Notes under the pieces: generated by a model
Told to the model about the DNA's origin: nothing
Databases searched by the model: none
The model's input: the letters and a program-made list of their open reading frames with translations, nothing else
Program-made: the position numbers and the translations under genes
In this document: positions 10,717 to 23,400 of the stretch, one piece after another
How the letters are laid out: every line of letters begins with the position of its first letter
How positions within the stretch are numbered: the first letter of the stretch is position 1
NCBI GenBank assembly: GCA_949752745.1
Contig: OX457026.1
Span: forward strand, 74,464,742 to 74,528,741
DNA from: Protula sp. h YS-2021
Lineage: Eukaryota; Annelida; Polychaeta; Sabellida; Serpulidae
Reading direction: 5' to 3'
DNA: 64,000 nt

Positions 10717-13700
10717 TTAATTAAAGAATCACAATTTAAATATGTATTAGAATAGCTGGAAAGCCATGGTTAGCAAAATAACGCAAAAAGCATATTGCTT
10801 TACAAAGACTTTTGTGACTTGTAAAATCTTGTCAACCGCGGCTATCCAACGAATTGTTCTACATACTCACAACATTAATAGCAGTATTTGGTGCTTCATA
10901 GAACTGACATAGAACTTGTTGTATTGAAACAGTCCATCCGTAGGATGGGCCCATCCAATAACAGCGAGGTATTGATTTAACCCATATTCCTTGTTTTGCG
11001 CAGCTGTAGTTTGAGCCCATATTTGGCTATAGGAATAGTACATATTTTTCTTCTCCACTTAAAAATGGGAACAAACTGCATTGTGTTGTTAACAAGATGG
11101 GCTGTTTTAATGGTTGATGGGTGTAAGATGGGCCCATCCTATAGCTGTAAGCCATAGAAACAGCACACATAGAATGAGTATGCGCCAAATCTACAGACAG
11201 ATGCATAGGAACACCCCATCCATAGAAACAACACATCTGATCAAGAATATGGGCCAAATCTACAGACAGTTGCATGTGAATACCCAATCCATAGAAACAA
11301 CACATCTGATCAAGAATATGGGCCAAATCTACAGACAGTCGCATGTGAATACCCCATCCATAGAAACAGCACATCTGATTAAGAATATGGGCCAAATCTA
11401 CAGACAGTTGCCTAGGAATACCTCATCTATGGAAACGGCACATACAACGCTGACAGAATTGTGCCTAATATTTTGAAACTCTACTTAATACGCTGAACCC
11501 CCTCCCCCTCCCCCGCGGAGGGTTGGAGGGGTACTTGTAACAAATATGGCAACAATGCGCGTACAAAATAACGGGAGGGGCGGAGGGAGTGGGTGGATCA
11601 GTCGGCCGCGTTTTGATCAATTAATACCAAAAGCGCAAAAATAACAAAACGAAAAAGAACAGAAAAATATGCGCAACCCAACTTGACTTGACTAGCTGCC
11701 CTGCAAAAGGACACTGAGCTGGAGTCAGTAAGGAATTTTTGTTCCGTCTCTATACCGTACTCGAAAAAAATATTTAAACATGCCTCCCCTATCCTGACAA
11801 GCATAATGTGAAGTATGTCTGATATGTACTTTAAACAGTTAAAACCCAGCAAAATACACACACTTAGTCACTGAGAGCTCACAGCGATGAGTGTGGTTTA
11901 ACAGGCACGGAAAGTACACATGCCACGCGCTGAAATATGGAAGGAAGTGCCAGAATGCAACAGGGGGAGGGGAGAGAGAGAGAGAGAAGCTGCACTGAGA
12001 TTATAGCTGACTTTTCCATCAAATACTGTTAAGTTTGGGTGTTAAAAGCAAAATAGTGAGTGGATAATTAAATGTTATAAATGTTCTTCTCTTGTTTTTA
12101 TTTACATTATTTTCTACATTTTTACACAATCCCAATACATCTGTTGTATTAAATTACATCAGCAGTATAGCCGTGTTTCATTGGGAGAAACTGTATGTAA
12201 GAGTGACCAATGTTGCAGTATATGTGTCCTTAGGTACAATACACAATTTAGGTTAGTAATCTTCAGTCACTAGTACTTAAGCAGCGAATTTCATTCTCTT
12301 TTCACGTGGAAAGGAAGGAAGACATATCTTAAAAGGAAACTTAGGAACAGAAAAGGAAACTTGAACAAAACTTAGGTTGGTAACTTAGTAATTTTTGAGT
12401 TTGCATAGTTTGCTGTCCATGGTTAGTAAAGGTGTGGGCGATATTGAGAGGTATTTATATAACGACGATATTTATTAAATAGCGTTTCGCCAGCCATTTT
12501 GTCTTGAAATTACCAGTCCATTGAACTTGTATATTGGAAAGCAAATTTATGTCAAAATTTCTCTGCGTAAGTTGTCGGAATTTAGAAAGCAAAGTGAATT
12601 GAAATCTCACTCCGTTCGTACATACAATGTAGGACCAGATATCTGGATTCAGAAATGCGTGGTTTTTAATGGCTTGTACCACAGTCCGTTTAATGGCTTG
12701 TACCATAGTCCGTGTATTTGGGAAAAACCTAGACAAATTCTATCCCTTTTTGTTCGTGGCTTTTGCCTCGAGTTTATAAGTAGAATACTCACCCCCTGGT
12801 CGTTTTGACCGGCGTTAAAAATGCAGAAACATTGTTTATTCGTTGCCAAATCGGTCTTCTGGCTTAGTAGTTATTCCGTTTTGATCGGATTCTAATTCTG
12901 ACTATCGTCTTAGCTTTGTTTATGCTTTAAGCACAAAACCTGTTCATAATTGGGACTTTGTTAGGCCCTAGTTTGATACATTATGTCCTACATTGACCTT
13001 CGTTGGAAGATTTAGCTTTTTTTTTTGGAAATTAACACAGTTCGTGCGGTAACTTGGGTAATGTGGAGATAAGGATATTTTGACTGTAAACCCATAATCG
13101 TGTAATCTTTTGGTACAACATTAGGGTTGTTCCAAAGAATGCTTTAAAGCAATGTTAGTGTTTAGGCTTCACGTGTTCAGCCGGTGCACATGTCTCGTGA
13201 TTGGGGCGACCGGTTCACTTGGGCACGTGACCTGCACTTAACTTGCACTTTTATACTTGTACTTTATATCAGGGTCACTCAGTGGAATGTCTGCTTTTGT
13301 TTATTTGGTTAGTCAGTCAGTGTGTTAGACACCAAGCAGTATGCCCAGCTGTTAACCGTTGCGTTATGTAGAAGAGTCATGGCCAAACTTCGGTCAGTAT
13401 TTGGTAACTTATTTATTTATTTATTATTTATTTATCTATTTATTTTTTTTTTCATATATTTGTTACCTCTTTATTGTAATTTTTGAAACGATTTCCATGT
13501 TACAATTCGTGAGACATGCCGTGTAATAAAGCATTCGATATGTGCATGTCCTGTCTTTCTGTCTGTGATTTCGGTGGATATTTAGTGCATTTAAATAATT
13601 TAGAGTAGATTTGGCCACCGTGTGATTTAAATACAGATTGCTTCTTGCCAGACCAAATTATGTAACATTTAGAATGCAATCTGAGTGAGCTGTGCAGTTG

Positions 13701-14130
13701 ATAAAACGTCAAAGAAAGAATTTCGTAGGTGCCTTTATTATTTATTTTGGTTTATTCATGCATGATTATTTATTATTTTTGTTTGTTTTGACTTGCAGTT
13801 TTACCATGTGAAATAAAATGAGTAAAGCATCAGTCATGATCTTCTTCACTTCGTCTGCTCGTCCGTCGGTCCGTCCGGTTTGAGTCCGTCTGTCGGTCTG
13901 TCCTGCGCGAGTCCGCAACACTGTATGTGCGGCTTCCATAGCTCTGTATTGATTTAGCCCAGCCATTGGATGGGCCATACAATGATGTGGTGTTTCAATG
14001 GTACAGAACTGAATCTTATCTACGTTAAGCACAACACTTAAATTACTTTGGAAAGTGCGAGAAGAGTCTGTTTGAAATCAGCCTCTCTCGCCTTTAATAA
14101 ATGGACAGTACATCAAAAATGGACAAATCT
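10717..14130. other. Intergenic DNA, no gene seen
   Basis: No coding region recognised. It includes the 69-bp tandem array, a GA run at about 11974-11987, a 24-bp direct duplication at about 12663-12712 (TTTAATGGCTTGTACC unit), TTTA repeats near 13408-13450, and a degenerate GTCC/TCTG tract at 13855-13905. Confidence 0.55.
11115..11450 (+). repeat. 69-bp tandem repeat, four to five units
   Basis: The block GCCAAATCTACAGACAG recurs at 11184, 11253, 11322 and 11391, exactly 69 bp apart, with a diverged unit before it. Because 69 is a multiple of three, the array is open on both strands, but the encoded peptides have no recognisable domain. Related fragments ('gatgggcccatcc', 'tattgatttaaccc') occur at 10928-11035 and again at 13930-14010. 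Confidence 0.85.
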
Positions 14131-14654
14131 GTGTCAATGAAATGTAAAAATGTCATGTTTTACATTCGTTCTTTCGCAAGTATTGAGAAATATCTGGATA
14201 TTAAGTCTACAAAAGCGTTAGTGCATTCTCTGGTGACTTCACGCCTGGATTACATCAATAGCACTCTAACTGGGATAACGTCGTCCTTTGAAAGTGGTGC
14301 AAAACACCGCGGTTAGGCTTACCTACGGGACGTCGCGGTATTATCACATGAACCCCATTTTATACGATTTACACTGACTCCCCATAGAAGCGAGAGTGAA
14401 ATTCAAAATACTTGTAAGTGCGTCTGTCTTCACAATCGGGCACCCAGTTATCTAGCAGAACTATTAGTTCCGTATTCCAGTCCCGAGTGCTGCGATCTAA
14501 TAACAAGTGTTTGCTTCAAGTGCTAAAGTCACGTACTAAGATTGGGAATCCAACTCTGTGGAATTCATTACCTTATGAGATAATGGCCGCTGAATCTACC
14601 GCAAATTTTAGAAAACATCTTAAAACGTATTTACCTAGAAGGTATTGTCTTTAG
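14131..14654 (+). pseudogene. 3' fragment of a CR1/L2-like LINE ORF2
   Basis: Decayed C-terminal part of a non-LTR retrotransposon reverse transcriptase. The block KYLDIKSTKALVHSLVTSRL near 14190-14250, then after frameshifts LRSNNKCLLQV and TLWNSLPYEI..AAES near 14485-14600, match the thumb and C-terminal tail typical of this LINE group. It stops at 14654, and a 3' UTR of about 180 bp leads to a (TAA)n tail. Heavily 5'-truncated. Confidence 0.8.
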
Positions 14655-14836
14655 TTTTGCACTTATTTCTATAAATCTTAATGAATGTTTCAGTATCTCA
14701 TACATAGTATCAGTATTATAAGACTATAGTAAATCGATTAAATAACATTTACACTCCATAACTGTTTTGCACTATATGACGTTTTGTATTAGGTTTTAAT
14801 GTACGCATTATTTTATGCACGCTATATAAATATAAC

Positions 14837-14837
<1 letters not shown>

Positions 14838-14906
<69 letters not shown>
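14838..14906 (+). repeat. (TAA)n tail of the LINE fragment
   Basis: About 22 TAA units directly after 'gcacgctatataaatataac'. A similar 'cgcgctttataaatgtattgc' precedes the (AAT)n tail at 55.34 kb, so both mark the 3' end of the same LINE group. Confidence 0.8.
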
Positions 14907-16745
14907 CTCCGCAAAAACGTGGCACGTTGAGAATCGACGCTTACTGGCGCTTCGTGGTATTCACTTTTTAGGTAAATCTTTGCCATGAACAAAGTTTTGC
15001 TCACGAGATTAACTGCTGTATCCGTTGTTACAAAGGTGTGCTTCTCAGGGTGGGCATAATCGTGACCACTTCACCCAACCATCTCGGAGAAGGGAACTAG
15101 GTGTAATCATGTGAAAACCTTGCTTTAAGCAATTAGCTATAAAGTCATTCTTGTATTCAGTGATCCAGTTGTCTAAAGTGTCCATTAAAGAACCAGAATC
15201 GCTGAATGATTTGCAGTGGAGACATTGTTGGTGGGCCTTGTGACACCCATCCACAATGCAAATACACGAACGTGCAATCCCTTCGATTGCAGCTCATTCG
15301 GACCTGGTAAATCTTAAAAACCTCGCAGCCTGTAGAGGAGTCTGTCCGAGCTGGGTCACGAATGGCTTTTGGGCTAGCACCTTGCGGGATGTTTTTTTAA
15401 AGACAGGTACTTCAAGCCTAAATGAAAGAATCGTCTCTCCATTTCACTTTTCCTTTGGCTTGGTGGTCAGATAACATAACCCTGTCACGCTCATTGGTTT
15501 GCAGATATTCACCGATTTCTATCTGCTATTTCACAGAATCATCTATGCTGGCCGCAGTAAGTAGGCACGGAACTTCAACAGTTCAAGAAGGATCCTGGGT
15601 GATCCGACGAAGTACTGGGCTGAGGAAGTGTCAACAGCCTTGATTTTGGCACCACGGAGAATTTGTCAAAATGCGCACATGCGTTTAATGCATTCTTCCT
15701 CGTTCGGCGTTACCACCTAACCACAAAAATTCTAAAGAAGTAAGGCGTTTTTACCTTTAGAAGGGTAGTCAGTCTAAAGGTCTGGCTGTTGCTGAATTGA
15801 TTCCGATCACACCACGTCTGCCTCTTGGAACGATTTCGAAAGGTTCGTTATACTATTTTTCTTCAAAGTATTGGCATCAACAAGCTGAGTGGGTAGTGCT
15901 TTTATGCTACTTTTACTCTCCTTCGCATCGTTGGAATTGCCGTTATCCATGGTCACCCTCGTTTTGTTTTTTCCACTCTTTCGTTCACTGACAGCCTTTG
16001 TGAGAGTAATTGACTGTCCGCTGGATAATTTGAGTTTTTCAATTGAGTTTGGTTTATTCTGATAACAGTTCAAGATCATTTATTCTTTCTTTAATATGTT
16101 TCTTTATAATGATTTGAAATGTCCGCCATTTCAAGTATCGTTATTCTGCTTTTCCTTCTTTAAGTTGAAAAATAATGTGCTGCAGTCTTCACGCTAAATC
16201 ACTAGCAAGCTTGTGAAAGAGCGGTAAGGATTTGGGTGGTCCATGCTTTATTTCACGGCATTTGCATAACTTCTGCAGTTTCTATCGGATTTCTATTCAG
16301 ACATATACTGTTTTTCTCGACATGTTCGTTGAGATAATTCATATAGCGACCTATTAGCGGAGAAGGTTTTATGGCAAGAACGAATCAGAGAAATATATGT
16401 TTTATTATAAACATTACAAAATTTATAGCGGCACCGTTAGAAATAATAACATATTAAATCAGTGAAAATCTCAGGTCGTTTGTAAGACCAAAAATTTCTT
16501 CAATCCATCTCTTGGTTTGGGGATATTCATATGGAGAATGTATCAGAATATCTCTTTCAATAAGTTACAAAACTCACAAATTCCGCTAGTCTTGATTTTG
16601 CATTTGCAAAGTTTGAGCTACAGTTAACATTATTGCGAGTTATTCTGAACTGCAGTGCAAATGGTTCTTTAGTGGATAGCCTTGTACAGGCTAGGCTATG
16701 ATTTTGTCATGTCTGAATCCACGACTTGTGAATTTGACATGATAC
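14907..16745. other. No recognisable gene
   Basis: Conceptual translation of the minus strand between about 15720 and 14920 gives stretches that look like decayed coding sequence broken by many stops, but I cannot assign a family. The rest shows nothing recognisable. Confidence 0.4.
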
Positions 16746-16862
16746 ATGGTGTCCCGACAAAACGTCCAGCGACAAAAGGTCGAGCGTCAAAAGGTCGGCG
16801 ACAAAAGGTCTGGAGACCAGAGGTCAAAAGGTGAAAACGCGACAAAAAGTCGAAATTTTATA
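16746..16862 (+). repeat. GACAAAAGGTC short-period repeats
   Basis: The word GACAAAA followed by GTC/GGTC occurs about four times in 100 bp, with AAAAGGTC variants between, partly palindromic as CGAC...GTCG. It lies just beyond the MULE transposase remnant and may be a subterminal part of that element. Confidence 0.5.
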
Positions 16863-16934
16863 TATACTCTAGCAATGCAAAAACAGTTGAGACACAAGTC
16901 TGACGGATTTATTATCACAAAATACACTAAATTC

Positions 16935-17345
16935 CTGGTTTTCGAGGTTGAAAAGCCTCCACCGAATGGTGTGGCCCACCCACGCACAAGCTCTGGCACT
17001 GTCTTCCTTCCTTCTGCACGGTCCCTGCATAGGGCTGCGAGACCTTGCTGGAGCTCTTGGTATTGACGTCGGACTCTTTTCATAGGACGTTCGCCAATAT
17101 CGCCTTGAGCGATTGCAGCACGGGCGGCACAATCTTCCTGTTTCATGACGCGAGCGAGCACCCGAATGCTAGGGTGATTAAAGCCTACGAGGTATGAAAA
17201 TCGCGGATTCCACGCTTCGGAGATGTTGGTTCGCGACTCATTCTTTATCGTGGCTTCGTGGACGTTCGAGACCGCGGAAGGGGTATCCAGACGGAATTCA
17301 CCGGATTCGCACAGCATCTGCAGCATTCTGGTTGATCCTTTTTTA
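16935..17345 (-). pseudogene. Mutator-like (MULE) transposase, C-terminal remnant
   Basis: Within an open frame of 208 codons (16787-17413), the middle part reads like the end of a MULE transposase: NVHEATIKNESRTNISEAWN, then RFSYLVGFNHPSI and RVLARVMKQEDCAARAAIA. The pattern RTN..E.WN..F..LVG..HPS is typical of the helical tail after the DDE catalytic region in invertebrate MULEs, often found with FLYWCH fingers. The catalytic core is absent, and the frame's first and last parts look noncoding. A truncated, dead copy. Confidence 0.65.
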
Positions 17346-17686
17346 CTTTTCGTAGAGCGACTTTTCATTAGAACTGGCAAGTGCAATTTTCCGCCGAAAT
17401 TTATATACATCATGTAAATAAAGTTCTTGTTGTAAAAGAAATATGTCGTGTATGTTTGTGGATTTTTGTGTATGTTTTTGTGTTTGGTTGACTAGTTTAT
17501 GAAATTCTGTGCTTCTAAGACCTTTCAAATTTGTCATCAAGTGTCCTGCTCCAGACTTGAAGAAAAATAGAAACACAACCGTTAAATAACAAACTTATTA
17601 CTTCGCCAGCTGAACAAAATGAAAATAGTGAAAACAGTGAAAACAGTGAAAGCATTTGCGAAGTAATAACTAAAAAAACAGAGGAT

Positions 17687-19135
17687 ATGATGCTAACACA
17701 AATCAAACCAAAACAAAAAAGCAAAAGTCCAAAACTAAAAAAAGCTGGAAAAGTAACCAGAAAGAGAAAACGCTTGGAACATCACAATACCCAGCCACCG
17801 AGGACAGAAGATTCAGGTGACATTTGGGAAGATTGCGATCCATTCGCAGTATTTGAGAAAACATTAGAGAGCAATATGGATAAAATTATTGATAAGGTGG
17901 CTCAATGTGTTGAAAAAAAACTGGATGAAAAGCTATCAATGATTGCAACAGTGGTGGAAACAAAAGTAAACAAGAAAATAGACGAAATTTTTGAGAAAAA
18001 ATTCTCATCAGAAATCTTCAGAATAAACAATAGAATGGATACACTGGCAAACGCGGTTAATGCCTATCAGGATACGGCGGCTCAAAACTCGCAAAAATTG
18101 GAAGATATATCTGATGCAAACAGTCTAAAACTGCTTTCTGAAAAAGTAAGTGCTTTACAGACCCAAATAAACGAACAAAAACAAACAATCCAAGACATGA
18201 ATAAAAGCACAGAATCGCAGTTTGAACGCCTGGAACATCATAGTCGAAAATTTAATCTAATCTTCGACGGAATAGAGGAGAGAGAGGGGGAAGATTGCAA
18301 GCAAATTATTGATGCTATATTGCACCAGAAGATGCATGTAAATGTGCAGGCAGTTGATGTTGCGCATAGATTACCGAAATCTTCCCCGAAACAGCCTGCG
18401 CCAATTATTGTGCGTTTCTGCACAATAACGGACAAAAGCAGAGTGCTCCAAAACGGAAGAGCACTACGTGGTACTGGTGTCTTCATACGTCCAGATGCCC
18501 CCGCTGCGTACACAAAACGACGAGAATTTCTGTCTAAATCTCTGAAAAGTGCAAAAATGATGGATCCAGAAGCCCGGCTGGTTGGAGATAGACTGAAATT
18601 TAAAGGGAGATTCTACTCTGTATCGGATATAAATAAAGCAGGGATATCGGACAGCGGCAGTACAGTTATAAACGACACCCAGGTTCGTTTCTACGGATAC
18701 TTATCCCCATTGAGCAATTTTTACAAATCTGAGGTCGCCATAGAAGGAACAGTCTTTAACTGTGTGGAACAGGCCTTCCAATATTACAGAGCCAGACTAG
18801 CAGGGGATGTGTACAGAGCGGACTGCATAATGCGGGAAACCAATCCAGTTCAAATGAAAAGAATGGGGAAGCGGGTGCAACACGGGAACGCCAGGGAGGC
18901 AGACTTAGAGGTGATGGAAAAAGTAGTTTTCGGTAAATTTGTTCAAAATGAAGACCTTAGGCAAAGGCTCCTCGCGACTTTTCCTAGGGCCATATTAGAA
19001 TGTAATCCATACGACTCTTTCTTTTCTACAGGAAAACAGATATTTAGCAAAGATCTGGATGAACTAAAATATAGTGGGGAGAACAATCTTGGCAAAATTC
19101 TCGAAAAAGTAAGAGACAGGCTACGACAGGGGTAG
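17687..19135 (+). CDS. LINE ORF1: coiled coil, RNA-binding-type core and C-terminal NADAR domain
   Basis: 482 aa. The N-terminus is highly basic (residues 1-35). Residues about 60-185 are heptad-rich, a long coiled coil ending near FERLEHHSRKFNL. Residues about 187-310 match the core of L1-like ORF1 proteins (NLIFDGIEE, then VDVAHRLP and PIIVRF). Residues 331-480 are a NADAR/YbiA-like domain: SPLSNFY (340-346), VEQAFQYYRA (360-369), KRMGKRVQ (391-398), KFVQNEDLRQRLLAT (417-431), a glutamate at 438 and GENNLGKIL (464-472). NADAR proteins act on ADP-ribosylated substrates or NAD-derived metabolites. The aromatic-glycine spot after the late aspartate reads SFFSTG rather than the usual Trp-Gly. 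The frame is open upstream to 17567 without another ATG. A role in guarding element nucleic acid against ADP-ribosylation is inference only. Confidence 0.85.
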   Translation: MMLTQIKPKQKSKSPKLKKAGKVTRKRKRLEHHNTQPPRTEDSGDIWEDCDPFAVFEKTLESNMDKIIDKVAQCVEKKLDEKLSMIATVVETKVNKKIDEIFEKKFSSEIFRINNRMDTLANAVNAYQDTAAQNSQKLEDISDANSLKLLSEKVSALQTQINEQKQTIQDMNKSTESQFERLEHHSRKFNLIFDGIEEREGEDCKQIIDAILHQKMHVNVQAVDVAHRLPKSSPKQPAPIIVRFCTITDKSRVLQNGRALRGTGVFIRPDAPAAYTKRREFLSKSLKSAKMMDPEARLVGDRLKFKGRFYSVSDINKAGISDSGSTVINDTQVRFYGYLSPLSNFYKSEVAIEGTVFNCVEQAFQYYRARLAGDVYRADCIMRETNPVQMKRMGKRVQHGNAREADLEVMEKVVFGKFVQNEDLRQRLLATFPRAILECNPYDSFFSTGKQIFSKDLDELKYSGENNLGKILEKVRDRLRQG

Positions 19136-20454
19136 ATTTCCACATTGTTTTCAGTTTCTCACAAAGAAGTTTTGTTATGATCCCCAATTAAGTGTTCAAG
19201 AGCAAGGTGACAGGTATATGAATGTTCCAGCTGATGGTATTAGCTGTGGAAACTTTTAATAAAAGTTCGTCCATGGAAGTTCCACGAAAGAAAAATACCA
19301 GAGATATTTTTGCATATGAGAGTCCAACTCTCTTTGATTTTTATATTTATTTTATTCTGTGTAAAAACATTATATTGATTCATATGTGGAACCTGCACGG
19401 GCTATGCGTTGCCAGTTGGCGGTCAGTGGCCGTTTATAATTTTTGCCTTAAAAAAAAGCACTAATACCTCCACGGAATCCCAGATATTACTGCTTCCTCT
19501 TGCTAAAAAAAAAATACAACATATTGAACATCGGTAGACATTGGCATGAATAATAGTGCCTGGTGTGAATAAAAGGCGTTGGCAACGGCAACGGGAAAGG
19601 TAATAAAGGTCGGTATATGGAAGTCCCATGGAAGAGAAGCACAGATCATAGCGTAAAATATTATTTTGTTTTGGCGGCAAAGAGCACTGCCATATCGCTC
19701 TATCCGTGAAGCTTTCATAAGACCTACGGGTTGTATGTTCCTGACTTTGAATCTGTGTATGATTTGCTTTGATAAAGTTCCTTTGTTTATTCCATAGAGT
19801 ACCAAAAATGCATCCGCCTACTATTCATCACTATACTTTGAACTTTAGGGGCTGGTGGCATAAAAAAAATACAGCTAAATCTCAAATGAAAGAACAGTAA
19901 TTTTTGGATATCTATGGAAATCAGAGTCTATTTTATTATCATTGTATACTTCGTCAAATGCATGCGGTGGTGCTAGATGAATGATGAGTAAACTATGCAC
20001 GTCTGTTGAACATTACAAGCTGTGACCTGTGAAGGTTTAATTCAATAATCGAGAATGATCTCTTATTCTGTCCTCTTTAAAAAAAAGGGGGCTATACACA
20101 CGTTAAATATTAATGAGCAGGGTGACTTAGTGCCACAGCTGACAGCTATGATTTTACATACATGGCAATGTGTGTTTGCTGCCCTAGACACTCTGTATAA
20201 CGTCGGTCCTTTACTTTCTCCAAACAATTAAAAAGTGAGTAAATATCATTCGCGCTCCTAAACCTCAAACCAAAAGTTGCACAATCTATGAATTTCAAGA
20301 TCTTTAATTCGCACTATATCACTACGTTTACTACATTGTTTAATTGTACTGCATCTTTTTTTACATTACTGTTACAAACTTTGCTGTTATGGAGAACATT
20401 GCACATCTACCACATGGCTGATAAATACTCAAAAAATATAGCTAATAACAGTGG
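19136..20454. other. Long gap between LINE ORF1 and ORF2
   Basis: 1319 bp without a recognisable coding region or known repeat. Two short phrases recur loosely ('tggaagttccacg' near 19274 and 'tggaagtcccatgg' near 19618). It may be an insertion between ORFs or evidence that they belong to two neighbouring insertions. Confidence 0.45.
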
Positions 20455-23400
20455 ATGGCTACGAAACTAACATTCTTTTCACAAAACTGTAGGGGTTTGC
20501 GAAATAAACAGAAGCGCAATGAAACATTGCATTTTATTAGGTATCATCCAAAAGGAGAATTTGACATAATTATGCTACAAGAAACTCACTCTTGTACAAG
20601 TGAAGAAAAGCTTTGGAAATCTGAGTGGGATTGCTATAGTAGAGGTGATGAAATTATATTCTCTCACGGTACAACATCAAGCAAAGGAGTACTGACTATT
20701 ATTAGAAAACGCTTAATAGTTAACATGTTAAATTACAAGACTGATAGTACAGGACGATATGTATTAATAGACATAAACATTAATGAACTCCAATATTGTA
20801 TCTTAAATCTATATGCACCAAATCTAGAGTTTCAAATCAACCAGGTTAATTTCTGGGAGGAGATCTATAGCCTTTTGGCTAACAGACGATATGCAAAGTT
20901 AATATTAGGGGGTGACCTAAATGCAATCCTTGATGGCGAGCTAGATAGATCGCCACAGAGTTTTACAAAGTTTAGAGGAGTCGAAAAATTGCTACAATTA
21001 TGCGATGACTTTAATCTCGTGGACTTGTGGCGAGTGAAAAACGGAAAAACATGTCGATTTACCTGGCGACGTCTACACCCCTCTTTGACTCAATCAAGAC
21101 TAGACTACTGGCTAACTTCATCATCTATAAATTTTGATTTAAATTATATCGATATAGTTCCCGGCTTTAGATCAGACCATAGTGCTATCATATTAAAAAT
21201 CTGTGTCTCTGATGAAAATCTTAAAAGAGGTCCCGGTTGGTGGAAATTCGCTTCATATTTACTTCAAGACCATAACTATGTCGCCCTTATTAAAAACATA
21301 ATAGCAGATCAAAGACAATTCACATCAAGTAACCCTCACACTGACTGGGAGTACTTAAAGCATTTAATTAGAAAAGAATCAATCATATATTCAAAGAACA
21401 AATCCAAACAAGAGAAAATTGAAAAACAAAATCTCTATAACAAGTTAAACGTGCTAGAAACAGAAATAGCCAGCAAATCAAAATCCAGAACAAGTGAAGA
21501 AATACAGTTTGAAATTGAATCTGTAAGGATTGATCTTGAGACGTTAGAACGTACAGAATCCTATGGCTATTATTTACGTAGCAAAGCATATTTTCTTGAA
21601 TTTGACCAAAGAAACTCTTCCCTATTCTTCAACTTGGAAAAACAAAATTACGAGCAAAAGAAGATCACTAGACTCGTAGGAATGAATGGCGAAGAGATAA
21701 TAACCCCTAACGCCATTCTCTCCGAAACTGCGCGCTTTTACGAAAGACTATTTGATAAAGATCCAAAAGTATCAAATATATTTTATAGCGATTTTTTTAA
21801 AATTGATTCTATTCCACAAATTAATTGTGAAGATAAAGTAATGCTCAACAAGGATCTCACCAAAGAAGAACTTTATGAATCAGTAAAATTAATGGATATA
21901 AATAAAACTCCCGGCACTGACGGTCTCACAAAAGAATTTTATCTTTTCTTTTGGAACGAGATTTCAGATTATCTTCTCCATTCTTACAAATATAGCTTTC
22001 ATTGTGAATATCTCAGCTGTGAACAAAAGCGTGGTATCATTAGACTGATTCCTAAAAAAGGTAAAGACCTTACCGAACTCAAAAACTGGAGACCCATTAC
22101 TTTGTTAAATACCGATACGAAAATACTGACAAACTGTCTTGCAAAAAGATTTCAAATAATATTGTCAAAAATAATAGCAACTGATCAGAACGGTTTTATT
22201 AAAAACAGATTTATCGGTTATAATATTCGTACTTCAATTGATTGCATAGATTACTTAAATCGTAAGAACAAAGAAGGAATCTTAGCATTTATAGACTTTG
22301 AAAAGGCATTTGATAAGCTTGACTGGAATTTCATTGATAAGTGTCTTGAAGCTTTTAATTTCGGATCAAATATCCGGGAGTGGATTAAAGTAGTTTACAC
22401 TGACATTGAAAGTTGTACAATAAACAATGGGAACAGCAGTAAATATTTTAAAGTAAGAAATGGCGTACGCCAAGGAGACCCTTTATCGGCATTACTTTTT
22501 ATTATTGCAGTAGAAATACTGGCTATAGCAATAAGAACAAACAAACACATAGCAGGAATAAAACATAATGACTTTGAAACAAAAATAAGCCTCCTTGCGG
22601 ATGATACCACATTAATAGTATCTGATATAATATCTTTGAGAAACGCTTTAAATGTCTTAACTTTATTTTATTTTACTTCAGGACTCAAAATTAATTATGA
22701 GAAATCTGAAATATTACAAATAGGTAGGCCTAAGATACACTTTCCTAAATGGAAACCCTTTCGCTTAAAATGGACAACAGGTGATGTGAAATCTTTGGGA
22801 ATACGATACTTCAACGATGTAGACTCCATATATAATATCAATCTTAAAGACAAAATCAACGATTTTAAAGGGACTTTACAACGTTGGAAATATTTTCACG
22901 TGACTTTAAGCGGAAAAATTACCATAATAAAAAACTTAGCCCTACCAAAAATTATATATGCAACTAACTCTCTTTATACACCACCTTGGTTTACCGAAGA
23001 AATACAACATCTCATAGAAAACTTTATATGGAGCGGCAAACCTCCCAGAATACAAAGACTAGTCCTTATTCAAGATTATAAAGACGGTGGCTTAAGACAT
23101 TTAGATTATTTTTCCTTCTTAAAGGCACAAAAAATTATGTGGATAAAAAGACTATTCAATCGCACGAAATCTTTCAGTATTGAGTTTATTCGAGAGTACT
23201 TGCCAGACTCTCTAAAGTTTTCTGAAATTCTCTCTCTTTCTCTAAACACAAAAAAACTACACCTCGAAATGCCCAATTTTTATAAAGAAATTTTCCACTA
23301 TTGGTTTAGTGCAAAATCTGAACCGGTCACAGCTGTGGACATAGCAAATCAATGCTTATGGTACAATAGGTATATCCAAATAGGAAATTCAACGGTATTT

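Noticed and set aside
11115..11450. Possible CRISPR array
   Set aside because: Regular 69-bp period with near-identical sequence throughout and no unique spacers, in an animal genome; a plain tandem repeat.
16787..17413. Full 208-aa ORF as one protein
   Set aside because: Only the middle resembles a MULE transposase; the end reads through GACAAAAGGTC repeats, so it is not a genuine full gene.
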